A stretch of DNA of 64,000 bases from Calonectria ilicicola (Eukaryota > Ascomycota > Sordariomycetes > Hypocreales > Nectriaceae), in the NCBI GenBank assembly GCA_020809705.1, contig CP085833.1, positions 1,240,001 through 1,304,000 on the forward strand, given 5' to 3'. The translations under genes and the position numbers were made by a program. Shown here in pieces: positions 1 to 12,440 of this stretch; positions within the stretch are counted from its first letter, which is position 1, and every line of letters begins with the position of its first letter. The notes under the pieces are model-generated. The model was not told the origin of the DNA. It made no database searches and was given only the letters and a program-made list of their open reading frames with translations.

Positions 1-2058
1 TTTCGCAAGGGCATTCCCACACCACTTCTCACGCGCCCATGATGCAAGATCCTCAAGGCAGCGAACTCTGTCAATCATCCCATAACCCGGTGCTGAGGCA
101 GGCAGAACACTACTTTAGGATTGAATTAGGAACATCCGAGTTGAATATCAACCAGGAGAGGCAGCACCTGTTTCATTCCGGCCTGGCGTTGGCCCAGCAA
201 ACCGGTCAATATGAAGAAGCCGCTGACATGCTTGGAGTTGATCCTACCGATTCGGTGAATTTCTACTCCGATAGCATGTATCCGTCCTTAGAATTCCTCT
301 ACGTGACACTCAACGGTAATTTTGATACCCTCGCCGGTCTTGAGCCAACTAACCCTATTCTAGGCCTTGGGTTAGACAGCTCTATTACGCAATATTATCT
401 TCAAATAAACTCGTATCTGTCGCGATCTACTCTCGAACACATGGGAATAGCGCTTGTCGAAAATACAGTTCATGGTCAGCGACGATTGGAATATATCGCC
501 TGCGTGAATTTTTGGATTCATCTCGTTTTGACATCACTCGAGTCTGGACACCCCACCACTTTAATGGCACAGCATATGGGCGGCACGAGAGACAAGTACG
601 CTGAGAATGCGAAAAGCGCATTAAAGAGAATGAGTATTATGGCATCTCCAACAATCACAACTCTGCAGGCGTTAATTTCAGGAGTAAGTTCCTGCTTTCG
701 AGCTAAAAATTTACTCATCAAGGATCCCAGCTGATGTTAATCCCCATATTAAAGGTCATGCTATTCCTTCATATTGGAGACTTTGGAAGTTGCTGGGTCT
801 TGAACGCAGCGGCTTGTAGAGCTTGCGTAGCACTCGGATATTTCACCGATGGAAAGGCCGAGATGTTATCAAATCTGCCTACGGAGGTTCGAAATGGCAT
901 GTTTCATTGCTTCCTCTTTGACAGGGCCTTTTCTGCCAACATGAATCGCCCTTGCAGTCTTCCAGAAATGGATCTTGGTGCATTTGTACCACCCGGTGAT
1001 GACCAACTCGGTCAAGATGTCTACTTGATCCTCGCCGATATTGGGCAGGGTCTAGATGTATTAATAAGAGAGAGACGAAAGAAGAATGAGAAGGAAATCG
1101 CGAGTGAAAGACTGCAGCGACTTCACAAAATTCTTGAAAAGCTCAAATCAGTTGACACCAGGCTGGGCATGGTACGTGAACACAAGTAAGAATTTGATCT
1201 CTCACCATACTGACTGCATCAAGGTGTCACTCTCACCACCCCACCAAAGTGATTCCTTCTTGAAAGGAGACTGGATGGCAATGGAATTTACGTATTACTC
1301 TATTCGAGCTGCGCTCTTAGGTCTAGTACTCTCCACCAGTTTCAATACTGAGACATATCAGGCTCGGCTTGTATGTGCTCGTCACGCACTGATGGCACTA
1401 AAGTCAATGCAAGATAACGCATGGGCTCACTGTACCCGATCTATGGCTTTTGCCGGATCTTTAACTTGGTATGCTATAATATGAATCAAAAGTCTTTCCG
1501 TTTCCAATCTAATAGCTTCGCACTAGGACGATTCTGATATTCCCGTTCTTGGCATTTTTTGTAATATTTACAAACGTTGTCATCACAGCCGACCTTACTG
1601 ATTTACGTCTTCTCAAAGAAGTCGCAGATGGTTTCACTGTAATATCAGCTAGCTCATCTACTATTTCCAGAATCGAAGACTTTTGCAAAAAGCTAGTCAA
1701 ACTATGTTTTGATACGATAACAAAGTCCAAACAAGCCACAAACGGAACAGCCCCACTATTTCTACAGCAACCTGGGTCAAGAGAAAGCTCATCTCAGAAC
1801 TTGGACAATCTAGTTCAAAATGTGGCGGAAATTCAAGGCCAGATTACTCATCCCGTGGATCAAGGCACAACGGTATCTCCAACAATGATCACGACACCGT
1901 CAACTGGAATGAGAGTAGAAATGGAAAGCGACAAGTCTATGCTAGACATCGAGAAGATGTTTTCGGATGATGCTGAATGGTTTAGACTGGATGGATATGA
2001 ACAACAAGTATGGCAATTCCTAGAATCCAAGATGGATGGGTTTGGTGGTGTTATATGA
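1..2058 (+). CDS. Fungal-specific transcription factor, C-terminal part (partial at left edge)
   Basis: The reading frame is open back to base 1 before the first ATG at 39, so the N-terminus, including any zinc cluster, lies outside the window. Four exons can be joined in frame. Introns run roughly 673-757 (GTAAGT donor), 1170-1221 (GTACGT donor) and 1473-1528 (GTATGC donor). The second exon reads GSCWVLNAAACRACVALGY and then an FDRAFSANMNRP segment. This is the core signature of the Fungal_trans (middle homology) domain of Zn2Cys6 regulators. The C-terminal 90 residues are Ser/Thr/Gln-rich and end in an acidic tail, as is common for activation regions. Expected role: a nuclear DNA-binding regulator. 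Its target is unknown. It converges on the amidohydrolase gene. Family assignment is fairly sure; the DNA-binding domain itself is not visible. Confidence 0.8.
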
Positions 2059-2730
2059 AGTGGGTTAGCTGAGGGTCTACCCTAGATGCGTGATGACGAT
2101 TTGGAAAGGTATGATGGGGTATATTTATGTTTAACGTGATTTTAATCCCACTTTGCATTTAATATTTTGACTACCGGGCCTACACATTCAAATGCGGTCT
2201 TTGTCGCAGAACTACCAGCTTGTCAAAACGTGGGTTCAGATTGACTTGTCACTTCACGGCTAGTTCATCCACAGCGCACCAGACGGTCAAACCTCCCGCG
2301 ATCTTTATCCAAAAATCCGAAGGTCCGACATGTGTATTTTATCATGGAATGCCTAAAATTCCCCATACCACTAGGCCGCAGAGAGTAAAACGTTATGCAT
2401 CACCCTGTAGATCTTGACGGGAAAGGGGCAGGATCGTCTCGGAAATTATGCCGCGTCACGGAAAAAGCCGAAAGCAGGGAGCCCATGTTTTCCTAAAAAG
2501 TTTAATTAAAAAAGAAATTTCCCTTGAGTGTTACCAATGAGATCCAGGAGGTGGCGCATCCCCCTGGCCAAAATTTTATCCAATAGTCTTCAAGTCGTGA
2601 AAATATCAGTAAGAACGCGCAATTGGTTTTTGGGTAGGTAAGAATAAACTTATGTGGTTCCCATGATCCTTTCAAATTGAATACCCCGATATCTCAACTT
2701 GGTATCAATTTAGTACTATTTCTGATCCCA
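2059..2730. other. Convergent intergenic region, no gene seen
   Basis: This lies between the stop codons of two convergent genes. It contains only short ORFs without recognisable domains, so it is probably 3' untranslated sequence and spacer. Confidence 0.6.
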
Positions 2731-4536
2731 TCAATAAGACTTCTGCATGGCTATTTTGACCTCAGGGAAGTCTGTCGCCCAGTTACTAATATTGGAGCTC
2801 ACACCATCAAAGGAACCTCGAAGATACTCTTTCCTTCCAGCTTTGTGAACCTTTCCATTTATCACAATGATGTTTAGTCTGTCATGATCTTGTAGAACGG
2901 TAATATCTTCGAGAGGATCACCGTCGACCAAAATGCAGTCTGCGTAGTATCCGGGCTTGATCTTGCCAAGTTCATGTTCTCTCATCATCAGAGCAGCCAC
3001 GCCAGCTGTGGCTGCGATGATGCTTTCGTGAGGTGTGAAATCGAGAAGCTTGACAAAGTGCTCTAAGTCCCTGGCGTATGTTCCATGGGGGGTCCATGCA
3101 AAACCATAATCGCTTCAACACGGTCAGTTTGCCCTCAGCCTTCACCAGAATGAATCATGAAGCCGCCACTCACCCTCCTGGAAGAACCACGATACCACGA
3201 CGATGCATCTCCCGAAGCCCAGCAACAGCGACATTGAGTTCTTTTACATAGCCAGCGATCTCAGCAGCTTCTTTGGTGTATCCAAAAGCTTCGGCCTCAT
3301 ATGCTGTTGCCCAAAGCCAATTGATTGCTGGGACAACAAAACTCCTGTCCTTTGTTTTCTCCAACATGTCCATACCTGAGGGCAAATGAGCTTAAGTTCC
3401 AGAAAGAAGAAGAGGCATTTATTAAGCAAATTCACCTTCGTTGTCCACGTAGGATCCGTGGTACAACACATCCACACCGTGCCTTATGCATATCTTAATC
3501 GAATCACGAGCGCGAGCGTGTGCGCACAGTCTTTTCTTAAGCGAGTGAGCGACCTCGACGCAAGCCGCGGTCTCAGCATCGGAGAAATAACAGTCTTGAG
3601 CAGACCTGACCTCCGTAATCGCCTCACCCGACATGCTCAACTTGACGTTATCAACACCAATGTTTTCGATGTTATGACGGATAACCTGTCTCATCTCTTT
3701 TGTACGGTTAGTTCGTTCGGATGACAGAAAGACCGACAATGTGGTGGAAGAACTTGCCGTCAGGGCTATTTGCAAACTTGGTTATGCCTGCTACTAATTC
3801 CCCGCCCGGTTTCGCTATCTCTCTTGCATTGGCTAGATATCGAGGGCCTGGAATGTCACCGGCGTTTATCGCATCTCTGATGACAACATCAAGTCTATCC
3901 TTTGCCGCTGCGGCCCCGAAGCACCTAGACCTCAGGTAAGCATCACTGGTTTGAGCTAAACTTCGCACCCACTCAGACCTACATGGTGTAACCGGAGTCG
4001 AGAAAGCACTGGGCACTCTTGGCTGTCAAAAGAACATGTTCTTCGACATCTAGATCTCCCAGGCGTGCGAGGTCGCCTCCATTCCAACTAAAATGGGCAT
4101 GTCCATCACCCAAACCTGACATGAGCGTTCTCCCTCGTCCTTGAAATACACGAACTGTGGGGTCTTTCTGATACTCTTCTCGTTTGGCCACGTCACCTAC
4201 TTCTACTATTCGTTCGCCTTGGAGATATCATTAGTATCAATGGATGTGGGTGAAGGCGAAATGAAAGCATTTCATGCCGTTACCTTTGATGAGTACATCA
4301 CCTCGGTATGGCTCTCGCCCAGTAGAATCAATAATATTCACATCAATGAAGAGAATCTTAGATTCAGAATGGGTGCCATTGATGTGATACTCTTTTGGTT
4401 GTAGATTTGAATCAAGGTTCATATTGTTGATATATGCGACGTTGCGGGGCATGCCTTTGACGTCTGCATTGGGCTTCCAATCGAAATGAGGCCCTTGGGG
4501 CCAAGAGACGCAATCCGATATCTTTTGCTCAGTCAT
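2731..4536 (-). CDS. Metal-dependent amidohydrolase (imidazolonepropionase-like superfamily)
   Basis: Six exons join in frame into a complete protein of about 450 residues. All metal-binding elements of the amidohydrolase superfamily are present in order. These are a DGHAH motif at the start of the TIM barrel, a Lys in DNVKLS (the usual carbamylated ligand), His in CAHARA, His in LYHGSY and Asp in GGDYGFAW. The C-terminal DCILVDGDPLEDI closes the small beta-sandwich domain. Such enzymes hydrolyse amide or cyclic amide bonds in the cytosol; fungal relatives include dipeptidases and mycotoxin-cleaving amidases. The substrate here is unknown. The second intron (3941-4004 region) uses GTAGGT; the third appears to be a GC-AG intron at 3697-3757. 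The promoter carries the CGGRGA array at 4745-4808, shared with the FAH fusion, the Zn2Cys6 factor and the MFS gene. Confidence 0.85.
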
Positions 4537-4744
4537 AATTTTCAGGTATTAAGGCGTGATGGAGCTTTCTTTGTGATCTTCCTTGATTTCACAACTGTTC
4601 GTTCAAAAAGTTGCTTATTTCTAGTAAGCTGGATTGGCGGTTCCCCGCAAACTAATTCTCCACGCAGGATGCGGGATGTTACAGACATGGTTAGAGAATC
4701 GGGCCCACTGAAAGTCCGAATAGATCTTGATCGTGAGCGCGCTA

Positions 4745-4808
4745 CCTCCGTGCTTCTCCGCGCTTCTCCGCGTTCCCCGTGATGCTCCGCATGGTCCGTT
4801 TATCTCCG
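4745..4808 (-). promoter_or_regulatory. ~10-bp-phased CGGAGA/CGGGGA array upstream of the amidohydrolase
   Basis: On the coding strand the unit NCGGRG(A) occurs seven times. The plus-strand copies end at 4750, 4760, 4770, 4779, 4789, 4798 and 4808, a spacing of 9-10 bp. One copy (4795-4798) keeps only CGGA. The array lies 209-272 bp upstream of the start codon. The CGG core is what Zn2Cys6 proteins bind, so this is a plausible site for several monomers on one face of the helix. The binding protein is an inference. Confidence 0.55.
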
Positions 4809-5264
4809 TTCATTACAACATACTGCTACTCTTCAAGGATTGAAGGACCTCAAACCCTTTCCGTGACAGATATAGTCAAGAGAGTGAGGCCTGGTTTAGT
4901 TCGTTGAAAACATGTGCTTTTGGTAAGCCTGGCTCATGGCGCTTGTACCTGGAGGTTGGAAGATATTGGATATAGGATTATTCAAAGGTATGAATAGAAA
5001 TAGGAAAAAATGTTCTAAAAATCTAGAATAGATTAATAAAGACGGACATTAACGTTGCGCATCAATCTACTATCATTCCGAAGCAATTTCGTTTAAATTT
5101 CTGCATGAAATATGACAATACAAGTAACGATCGCAGTAGTCCGAAGCTCTTTTAATAGTTTCAATTGTCCAAGAGACATATTTCATATTTGGCTTCCCTT
5201 TTGCAGTTGGATTTGCGGAATGCACGCCACCATTTTATGGCATGGCCCGTATTGTGCTCAGCCA
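4809..5264. other. Spacer between amidohydrolase promoter and the 3' end of the Ppo-like gene
   Basis: AT-rich sequence without a credible ORF. It holds the distal promoter of the amidohydrolase and the 3' untranslated part of the oxygenase gene. Confidence 0.5.
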
Positions 5265-8200
5265 TCAGTTTGCTGAAGTAGCATGGTCGAAAATAACCTT
5301 CTTAGCTGTTGATGTAATCAGTATTAAATTGCTCTTTTCATGTTTTTGCAAGATCAGGTTATGCTTACTGGTTGGAAATGGTCCCCATTGACTCCCATCT
5401 TCAGATAGATATAGCTTGAATGTTCCGTTTAGCGTCTTGCTCTTCATCTCTCCAGCAGGACCAGGTGCACGTCTGAAGTTGTTCAGTCGAGCACATACTT
5501 GGAGCATGCTAGCTCCCGCAACGGTGACAATCGCGCGCCCAAGACAGGCATGAGGACCCCAACCATGGTGAATATAGAGGTCATCGGGTCTATCAAGCTT
5601 GATTTTGTACGGATCGGGAAACTTGGTCGGATCAAGGCCGGCGGAGATAAAGTCTGTAAATACAGTATCTCCGGTCTTGACAGATACAGAAGCTGTGCCA
5701 TCTTGTACATTAACTTGGTCGCCATTCGTGATGCGAATTAAGCCAAAGGCTGGTGTAGATAGCCGAAATCTATGCACTTTGGTTAGAAAAAATCTCAAAT
5801 CACTTTAAGCCTTAGATTTATACCCTTCAAGAGCGTATTTCTTAAGCTTCTCAAAAGCTTCCGGCTCATCAGATAGCGCAAGCTTTCTGATGTCAGGCCA
5901 ATGCGAGTAGTATTGGTCAGACAAGTATAGGTCAATCATTTGAGCCCACTGTAATCTAAATTAGTATAAAGAAACCATTAAACCATTCGAGTAGACATAC
6001 TCCCTGAGCTTGAGTCGCGGATGCAGCAGCAGCAGTGGGTATGATGGTCCAAACGGCCTCATCGACAGTTTGCCCATCATGAAGCAACCTCTCGATCAGG
6101 CGATCGCCGTAGCTGCTCAGGCTAGCGCCGCCAGAGTCGAATTGAAACATTTGTCTTAGTAAAGGGAAATGCCTGGTTTTGATGTCAGAAACCGCTTTCT
6201 GCATTACCTCTGCGATTTTATTGGTGTCCCTGGTTGCCGCGACGCGATTCTTAAATGACTGCGCTGTGTCCAAGTCAAGAAAAACGTAGCCGAAGAGCTT
6301 CCTAAGAGATTCGGCCAGTGACTCCTCTGTTAAGCCTTCTGGGCCCGCCCCGTTACCTTGCAACGGAATGCCGAAGAAGCGACTGACGAATGCCGCGTGC
6401 GCCGCGTTTCCAAGCCTTTCTGTGTTAGCACATTTGACAAGTACTCCAAAGTTAATCACGTACTCTTTCACAATGTCGATTTGGTATGAACTACCAACCC
6501 TGCGACTATTTTGTCGAATGAGGTTCGCTGTAGTTTCTTGATAAAATTGCTTGACTTGGTCAAGTCCAGTTTGGGGACTATAGAGACACTTTTGGACCTC
6601 ATCTCTTTGGCGTGCACCAGCAACACTATCCCCACTAAGCATGTAGTCATGATGAGTGAGTTGGAATGTGTGCGGGCCCCCTGTTGCGTTGTTAGCGTCT
6701 ATTTTGCGGAAGAAAAAACGGGCGACCAACATGGGACGCGGAATTGCGATTGGTTCTGGAGCACATCAACAACTCCTTGCCAAGTAGTTATCGGTTTTGG
6801 TGGGCCGATTAAGAAAGGTTTAGCAAAGTCCAGATCCTGCGAAGTACCAAGCTTGGTGAAGATCTCCTTATTTCCCTCCGGAGTAGTGAAAGGGTAAAGT
6901 GCAGACACACTATTCGCCCGATACCAACCAGGGAATGCCCTCATCAAAAGCTTGTACATAACTCCACCTCCAGCAACATCATAGTCACCGCTGATCTCAT
7001 TGAAACTATCATGTTGTTAACTAAATACGATACCATGCATGCAGCCTGCTTACCCAAAGTTGGTCAGATTAGAGGCATTATAATCAACCGAGTAGAATCT
7101 ATCTCCTCGAACCAATGCCACCGCATCTGAGAGGATTGCATATGATCCGGTAAATCCTGGACACAGCCCAGAGCCCGTGACCATTGGCTTCTTAACATCT
7201 TCAGCCAATAGCCCTGGGTAGAGCTCGATGTTATCAGGATGTCCGTAAAGTGACTCGACTGTTTTTTAATTAGCCCAGAACGTCAATATTGAATTATATT
7301 TCCTTACGGGTCTCAGCAATAGCTGGATCCGGGTTTACGTCGGCTGAGAAAGATTAGCTCATGTATATCTTGATCTAAAAGTGTACACTCACCAAACGAA
7401 GTGTAGGGCTGCAGCTTGAAGAATTGTCTAAATTCATTCAGTGATGCCAAACCCCATTCACGACCTTGCTGAATTCCCCACATCTCCACGGCCTTTAATA
7501 CTCGAGGTATGTTGCGAACCCCATACGCTCCTAGAAATGGGTTAGTCAGAGGCACCCAATCATTCACATTAAATTCGGTCGTAATAACATACCAGCTATA
7601 CTCTCCGTGGAAGCCTGGAGAATGTTTACTAGGTCTTGATCTTCGAAGCTCCCGTCACTAGTTCTATTCAACCCACCAAATGTCCATTCTGCAGGATCTT
7701 GAGACATATTTTGAGTCCACTTCCGGACGCCTTGAAGGAACTTGTCGACAGGCAAATCATCTGGAATCACCTCGTATTCAGTAACGGATCCAAGTTAGGA
7801 GAGGGTATAAGAACTAACCAAAATTGACATCAGGACCAAAGATCTTTCGAAATAGATCATTTGTCCACTCTTCATCTTGGGCACTGATGGCACTGTGCCA
7901 TCGGTAGATCATGTTGAATTCAACACTCACTTGGTTGCCAATTCCTCGAGGGGTACCATCTTGGTCAAACACATCATTGAAGTCTTCTCTTGGATCTAGC
8001 TTCCAATCCGAGCGAATTGGATTGCGGTTGAGATTCAAGATAGTTCGTAGATAATCACCTAAGATGATGTTGACATACAAGCCACAAGTAATGCTAAGAA
8101 ACATTAATAAAAGAAGAGGTTTGCAAAAGCAAGTGTTAATTTTGAAACATACAGTCTTCCTGTTTGAAAAAGATCATTGTCGCGCTTTTTCTGGGCTTGC

Positions 8201-9314
8201 ATGTACTTGGGGTCGTTTTCATTCATGCCGATCGGCAGACTAAAACGCCCAGATTCATTGATTGTGGCCAGTTCTTGCACAACGTAGTTGTGGAAGCGAT
8301 TGAATGCGACCATCAGAGCACAAACACCAGGCGGCTGGCTGAGAAATCGACTTTCAGCAAAAGTGTCCTTTTTCAAGAAGCCATCCTCGAAAGTGCGAAC
8401 TCTCTTTTGCTCGTCCATATTGTTTCCATACAGCGGGCCTAGGTCAAGGTATGACGAATTCTTCACCCTGGTGTTGTCCCTCTCATCTGTGTGAAAAAGA
8501 TCTTCACGGTATTAGCCATACTATTGACTCCGAGTAGAGTGAGCAATTAGTGATTCCTTACCATGAATTATGATGGTTGCAAAGTGGAACAATGAGCTAG
8601 ACACCTTGGTGGGATGCTCTCTGATGGGTGTCTTTCGTGCCAAAAGACCTGCCCTTGTCAACTCTATGTTCCATAGCTCAAGGTATTTGACCTACTGTCA
8701 AAGATAAAAGAGGGATCTGGGAGATTAAGTGGCATAAGATGTTGTCGTGGGACGCTTCGCGCATAATGACTTCCTGCGGCACCGAGGCTAGGATAGGTAA
8801 TATTCTGTAGCATGGCTCTTTAGACCTAATTTCATTTTCTGTTCATATTTGAGGACCAAACCTACGTTGTTGGAGCCGTCCGCAGTACGATATCTATATT
8901 CATCTCCAAGATATGACATTGGAGGATGCTTTAGGTTGCGCCACAAGGCATCAATTAATCTTCCATTGAGGTCGCTCCGGAGTTTGGAACCATTTGGCAG
9001 CGAGGTGGCAACCCCAATGACGCGTTCAACCTATTCAAATGGAAACTGAGTTAACTAATTGTCATGTAGCCTATTTTTAAATGCAGTATAGCAAAACTTA
9101 CGAGATATTTGCGATCATCGATCTCACCACCATTGGCGATGGCGTCCTCGACACCAGCGAGAAGGTCAAGATTGGGTATGATGCGGTTCGATTGACTGAG
9201 GATGTCACTTTGAGCTCCCTTTAGAAGCTCCAATAGACTAGAGAATACGTCGCCACTCTTCTGTGGCTTGTCTTGGTTGGATGAGGTCATTTTGAGCAGA
9301 GACTTTATTTTCAA
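5265..9314 (-). CDS. Psi-factor-producing oxygenase / linoleate diol synthase-like dioxygenase-P450 fusion
   Basis: About a dozen exons encode roughly 1,050 residues, the usual length of Ppo proteins. The N-terminal half is an animal-type heme peroxidase (cyclooxygenase-like) domain. It shows the distal His in ATIIIHD, the SYLDLGPLYG segment, and YRWHS at 7906-7892, which holds the catalytic Tyr and proximal His. The C-terminal half is a cytochrome P450 domain with heme-ligand motif HHGWGPHACLGRA; its Cys is at 5546-5544. The family oxygenates C18 fatty acids to hydroperoxides, which the P450 part rearranges to diols or related oxylipins that act as sporulation or host signals. The thiolate Cys suggests the P450 half can bind heme normally. 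However, the I-helix reads TQAQ where diol synthases have NQXQ, so the product may differ. Start alternatives: 9314 or the next Met at 9290. Confidence 0.9.
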
Positions 9315-10622
9315 AAGAGGTAAAAGGCGTTTGTTAACACGGAGTTAATCGAAGGCAATTGCTTATCACGTTCAAAGCAATAGTACGAAGAGAAATCATA
9401 TAGAGCATAAAATTTACTGAGCCGAATACTTGGCGAATTTATTGTTCTAAAACGGAATCGGCAGTCGCAAACCTATTTTCCTAATCGATCAGACTCTCAC
9501 TACAACTATCCGACTGATCCATTCTTCACATGCTATCACATGCGTGGTTTAACATGGCACATGCAACGATAGGTCGTTTATAGATTGATCGCCTTGTAAT
9601 TTTCCATGTGCGCCTACCGAATACTACGATGTATTTCACTATAGCCACTGAGAAGGCTCTATTCTCCCATCCAGCAGCATATAGGTCGCCGCTGACTGTT
9701 TCACAGGGATGACTGGCCTCATTACCATTGAAAAAAGCTCCCATGTGCTTTTACTATTGCAATCAAATTTATTATCGCAGCAGGTAATTGGTTGTCCTTG
9801 AACTTCTACCTGTATTGACATCATGCACATTTTGGGGTGACGAAAAATTGATGCCAAGCTGACACAGGCTGGAGCTTTCTGCTGACGTGATCCAAAACGA
9901 GGCGTCCAGAAGCAGGGTGCTGAGGTAGCATTATTGGATACTTGCCTTTCCTCAAGGTGCCTTCCGGCAATATGTTGGTAAAGGTAAAGTTCTTATTGGA
10001 CCAGTACCATGTTACTGTCGTAATAAACGGACCAATAGGATTGAACATGATTTTCAGCTGCGACTTCCAAGCCATTAGGATTCTCCCGATCTTTGGCATG
10101 TGACGCATTCACAGGCAAGGTACTGTAGTTTCAGGATTCTAATCACATGAAAGCTCCTGGTAACATCACGCCAAGAGCAAAGTAGCTTGCGGATGCAGTT
10201 ACTGGTACAACCCATCTTTAGGAGCTCAACACGCAATCCTTTGACACAATAATATCCCTGTATATCATGATTTTTGAAACGAATGCTTTGAAAGATAAGA
10301 CATCTGACAACAAAAGGACCTCGTGGAAATGCAGCTCCCTATTGCGAATTGCTCTCAAAAAGAATGCAGAAGCTTTTGACGTCAGGGGACCAATGGGGGA
10401 TATACAGGAGCATGTATATCTCAAGTACTGAGGGGTAATAGAAGATGTATGGTGTCAAGTGGTATCAGTGGTCACTCGTCTGTCCAGATACGGTAGGGCT
10501 AGAGTAGGACACCGGGTAATATGATAAGCCTAAAAGTACAAATAGCAATTCATGGAAGCCCGGGTAAAACTAATGCTCATTTCCATCTCTTCTAGCTCCT
10601 TGTCGATTATATTGATCTAAAA
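9315..10622. other. Divergent promoter region of the Ppo-like and DUF2235 genes
   Basis: A 1.3-kb divergent intergenic region. It contains small minus-strand ORFs, the longest at 9821-10108, but no recognisable domain and no CGGRGA array. It probably holds the promoters of both flanking genes plus decayed sequence. Confidence 0.5.
9821..10108 (-). CDS. Small ORF, function unknown, possibly a gene remnant
   Basis: Ninety-five codons with a fairly protein-like composition, including a WYWSNKNFTFTNILPEG stretch. I do not recognise a family. Two further minus-strand ORFs follow it (9639-9857 and 9526-9744) in other frames, which could be pieces of one decayed gene. No signal peptide or clear splice sites connect them. 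It may be chance. Confidence 0.2.
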   Translation of the reverse strand: MRHMPKIGRILMAWKSQLKIMFNPIGPFITTVTWYWSNKNFTFTNILPEGTLRKGKYPIMLPQHPASGRLVLDHVSRKLQPVSAWHQFFVTPKCA

Positions 10623-12271
10623 ATGGCAGCAGAAACCCCCAAGCTAGCAAGTTACAAACGCATCATCCTCTGTGCCGATGGTACATGGTTGGCCTCTGAT
10701 TTGGGCGATTCATCCAAACCTTCCAATGTCGCCACCATTGCACGAGCCCTTGCGAGCACTGGAATTGATGAGAATGGGCTTAGGGTTGAACAGATTGTGT
10801 CTTACCACTCAGGCTTAGGCTCGGGAGACCTTCCATTTCAAAAGGCGATATATGGTGAGTCGCCCAAGCTATAAAAACAAATTCTATTCAAGGTTGGTTT
10901 ATTGACTGGCTACCCCACCCTTTACTTACAGGTGGTCTGGGTTGGGGTCTCGACAATGATGTCTGTCAGGTTTACGAGTTCATTTCGGACAACTATCAAC
11001 CTGGAGATGAACTATTCTTCTTTGGCTTCTCGCGTGGGGCCTATACTGTCCGCTCTGTTGCCGGTCTCGTTTGCGATGTCGGAGTCCTCTCCCCGATCCA
11101 TATGTCTCGATTTGCAGAAATGTGGCAAGCGTATCGCCAAAATACTGGTGGAGAGCCGTTCAGAAAGTCGGTTTGGTATCGGGATTACGCTCAAGAATTA
11201 GGATTAACAGACGTGAGAGTCAAGGTAGTCGGTGTATGGGATACCGTCGGCGCCTTGGTACACGAGAAACCTCTCCATCTAATTGTCCGTTTTGCTAATG
11301 TGTGGGTGCAGGGAATTCCACAGTGGGGCTTTGTGAACAAACTGATACAGCTTGGTATTCCTATCAACAAGCAATATGCTTTCCATAATACAAATGTATC
11401 AACTCGTAAGTTTTGCAGGTCACATTTGATTCATTCTGAGGCTAAAAGTACATGCCCAGAGGTGGACTATGCTTTTCAAGCTCTAGCTATCGATGAAAAA
11501 CGATTGACCTTCCCACCCACGCTGTGGCACAGAGCGACCGGGAGCCCCGCAAAAGAACTCCAACAGTGTTGGTTCCCTGGTGTGCATGGAAACATCGGCG
11601 GCCAGGCAGATTTCCTGGTTTCGGCAGGTGATCGTGGTGAAATCGGGTATAACACGTTCGCATGGATGGTAAGCTGGGCTATTTTACACACTTACGCAAT
11701 CACGTTTAGCTAAAACCTTCACCTCCAGGTTGATAATGTCTCTTCCATGTTGACATTTCAGGAAGATGCGATCGAGGCCGTTATCGAAGAGCATCGGCTA
11801 GCACTCAATACGATTCTGGATGGCTGGGGATGCGGGAAAATTGTGGACGACTTTGCTGGTATCCAGGGTTTATTTTTCCGGCTGCTTGGGCGGCAAGACC
11901 GTACACCAGGAAACTATCCAAGGGATCCAGGCGATGGAACTGATGGTGCCACGAATGAGTTCTTCCATCCCATGGTTCGAATCCGCGAAAATAGGCTCAG
12001 GTCTTGGAACCCAGTATCGCTACGGGGGTGGTCCAGTCACGAACCAGATGGTCATAGAGGGTGGATATGGACCAAGAAGGGCGTGAAACCACTTCCTGAA
12101 TATGTTTTGCGGCCGGAGAAAAAGATGAGTCTGGCGTATGATGATGCCGGGACTACGAATTTCAAAACTGGAAACAGTCTGTCCAGAATCCTTTGTTCCA
12201 GGGATATCTTGTTGGAACTTGATAGGAGTAACGGGATTATGATCAGCAATGGAGGCATTTTTAACCCCTGA
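10623..12271 (+). CDS. DUF2235-domain putative hydrolase (Tle1-like alpha/beta fold)
   Basis: The first exon has the typical N-terminal strand and motif KRIILCADGTW, followed after an intron (10854-10931) by a nucleophile elbow FFFGFSRGAYTVRS, that is GFSRGA with Ser as candidate nucleophile. VGVWDTVGALG and NIGGQ further on are also DUF2235 hallmarks. In-frame joining needs introns at about 11258-11311 (GTACAC...GTGCAG), 11406-11460 and 11669-11729, giving roughly 470 residues. Family members are predicted alpha/beta hydrolases; bacterial relatives include type VI phospholipase effectors, while fungal members are mostly uncharacterised. It is probably intracellular, with no signal peptide seen. 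The gene converges on the FAH fusion, with only 170 bp between them. Substrate unknown. Confidence 0.85.
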
Positions 12272-12440
12272 TCAGACTGATAGAACAGATATTTTATTTC
12301 TTCTTTCCAGTTAGTACATTGAAATATGTGTTATCAGCCTATAGGTAGCCATATACCCTCTGGATTCACCAAAATGCCTGACTCATGCGGGTGCAACAAT
12401 TCAAACATGGTTTTCTAGATCTAGTGTATGCGTGAAATTT

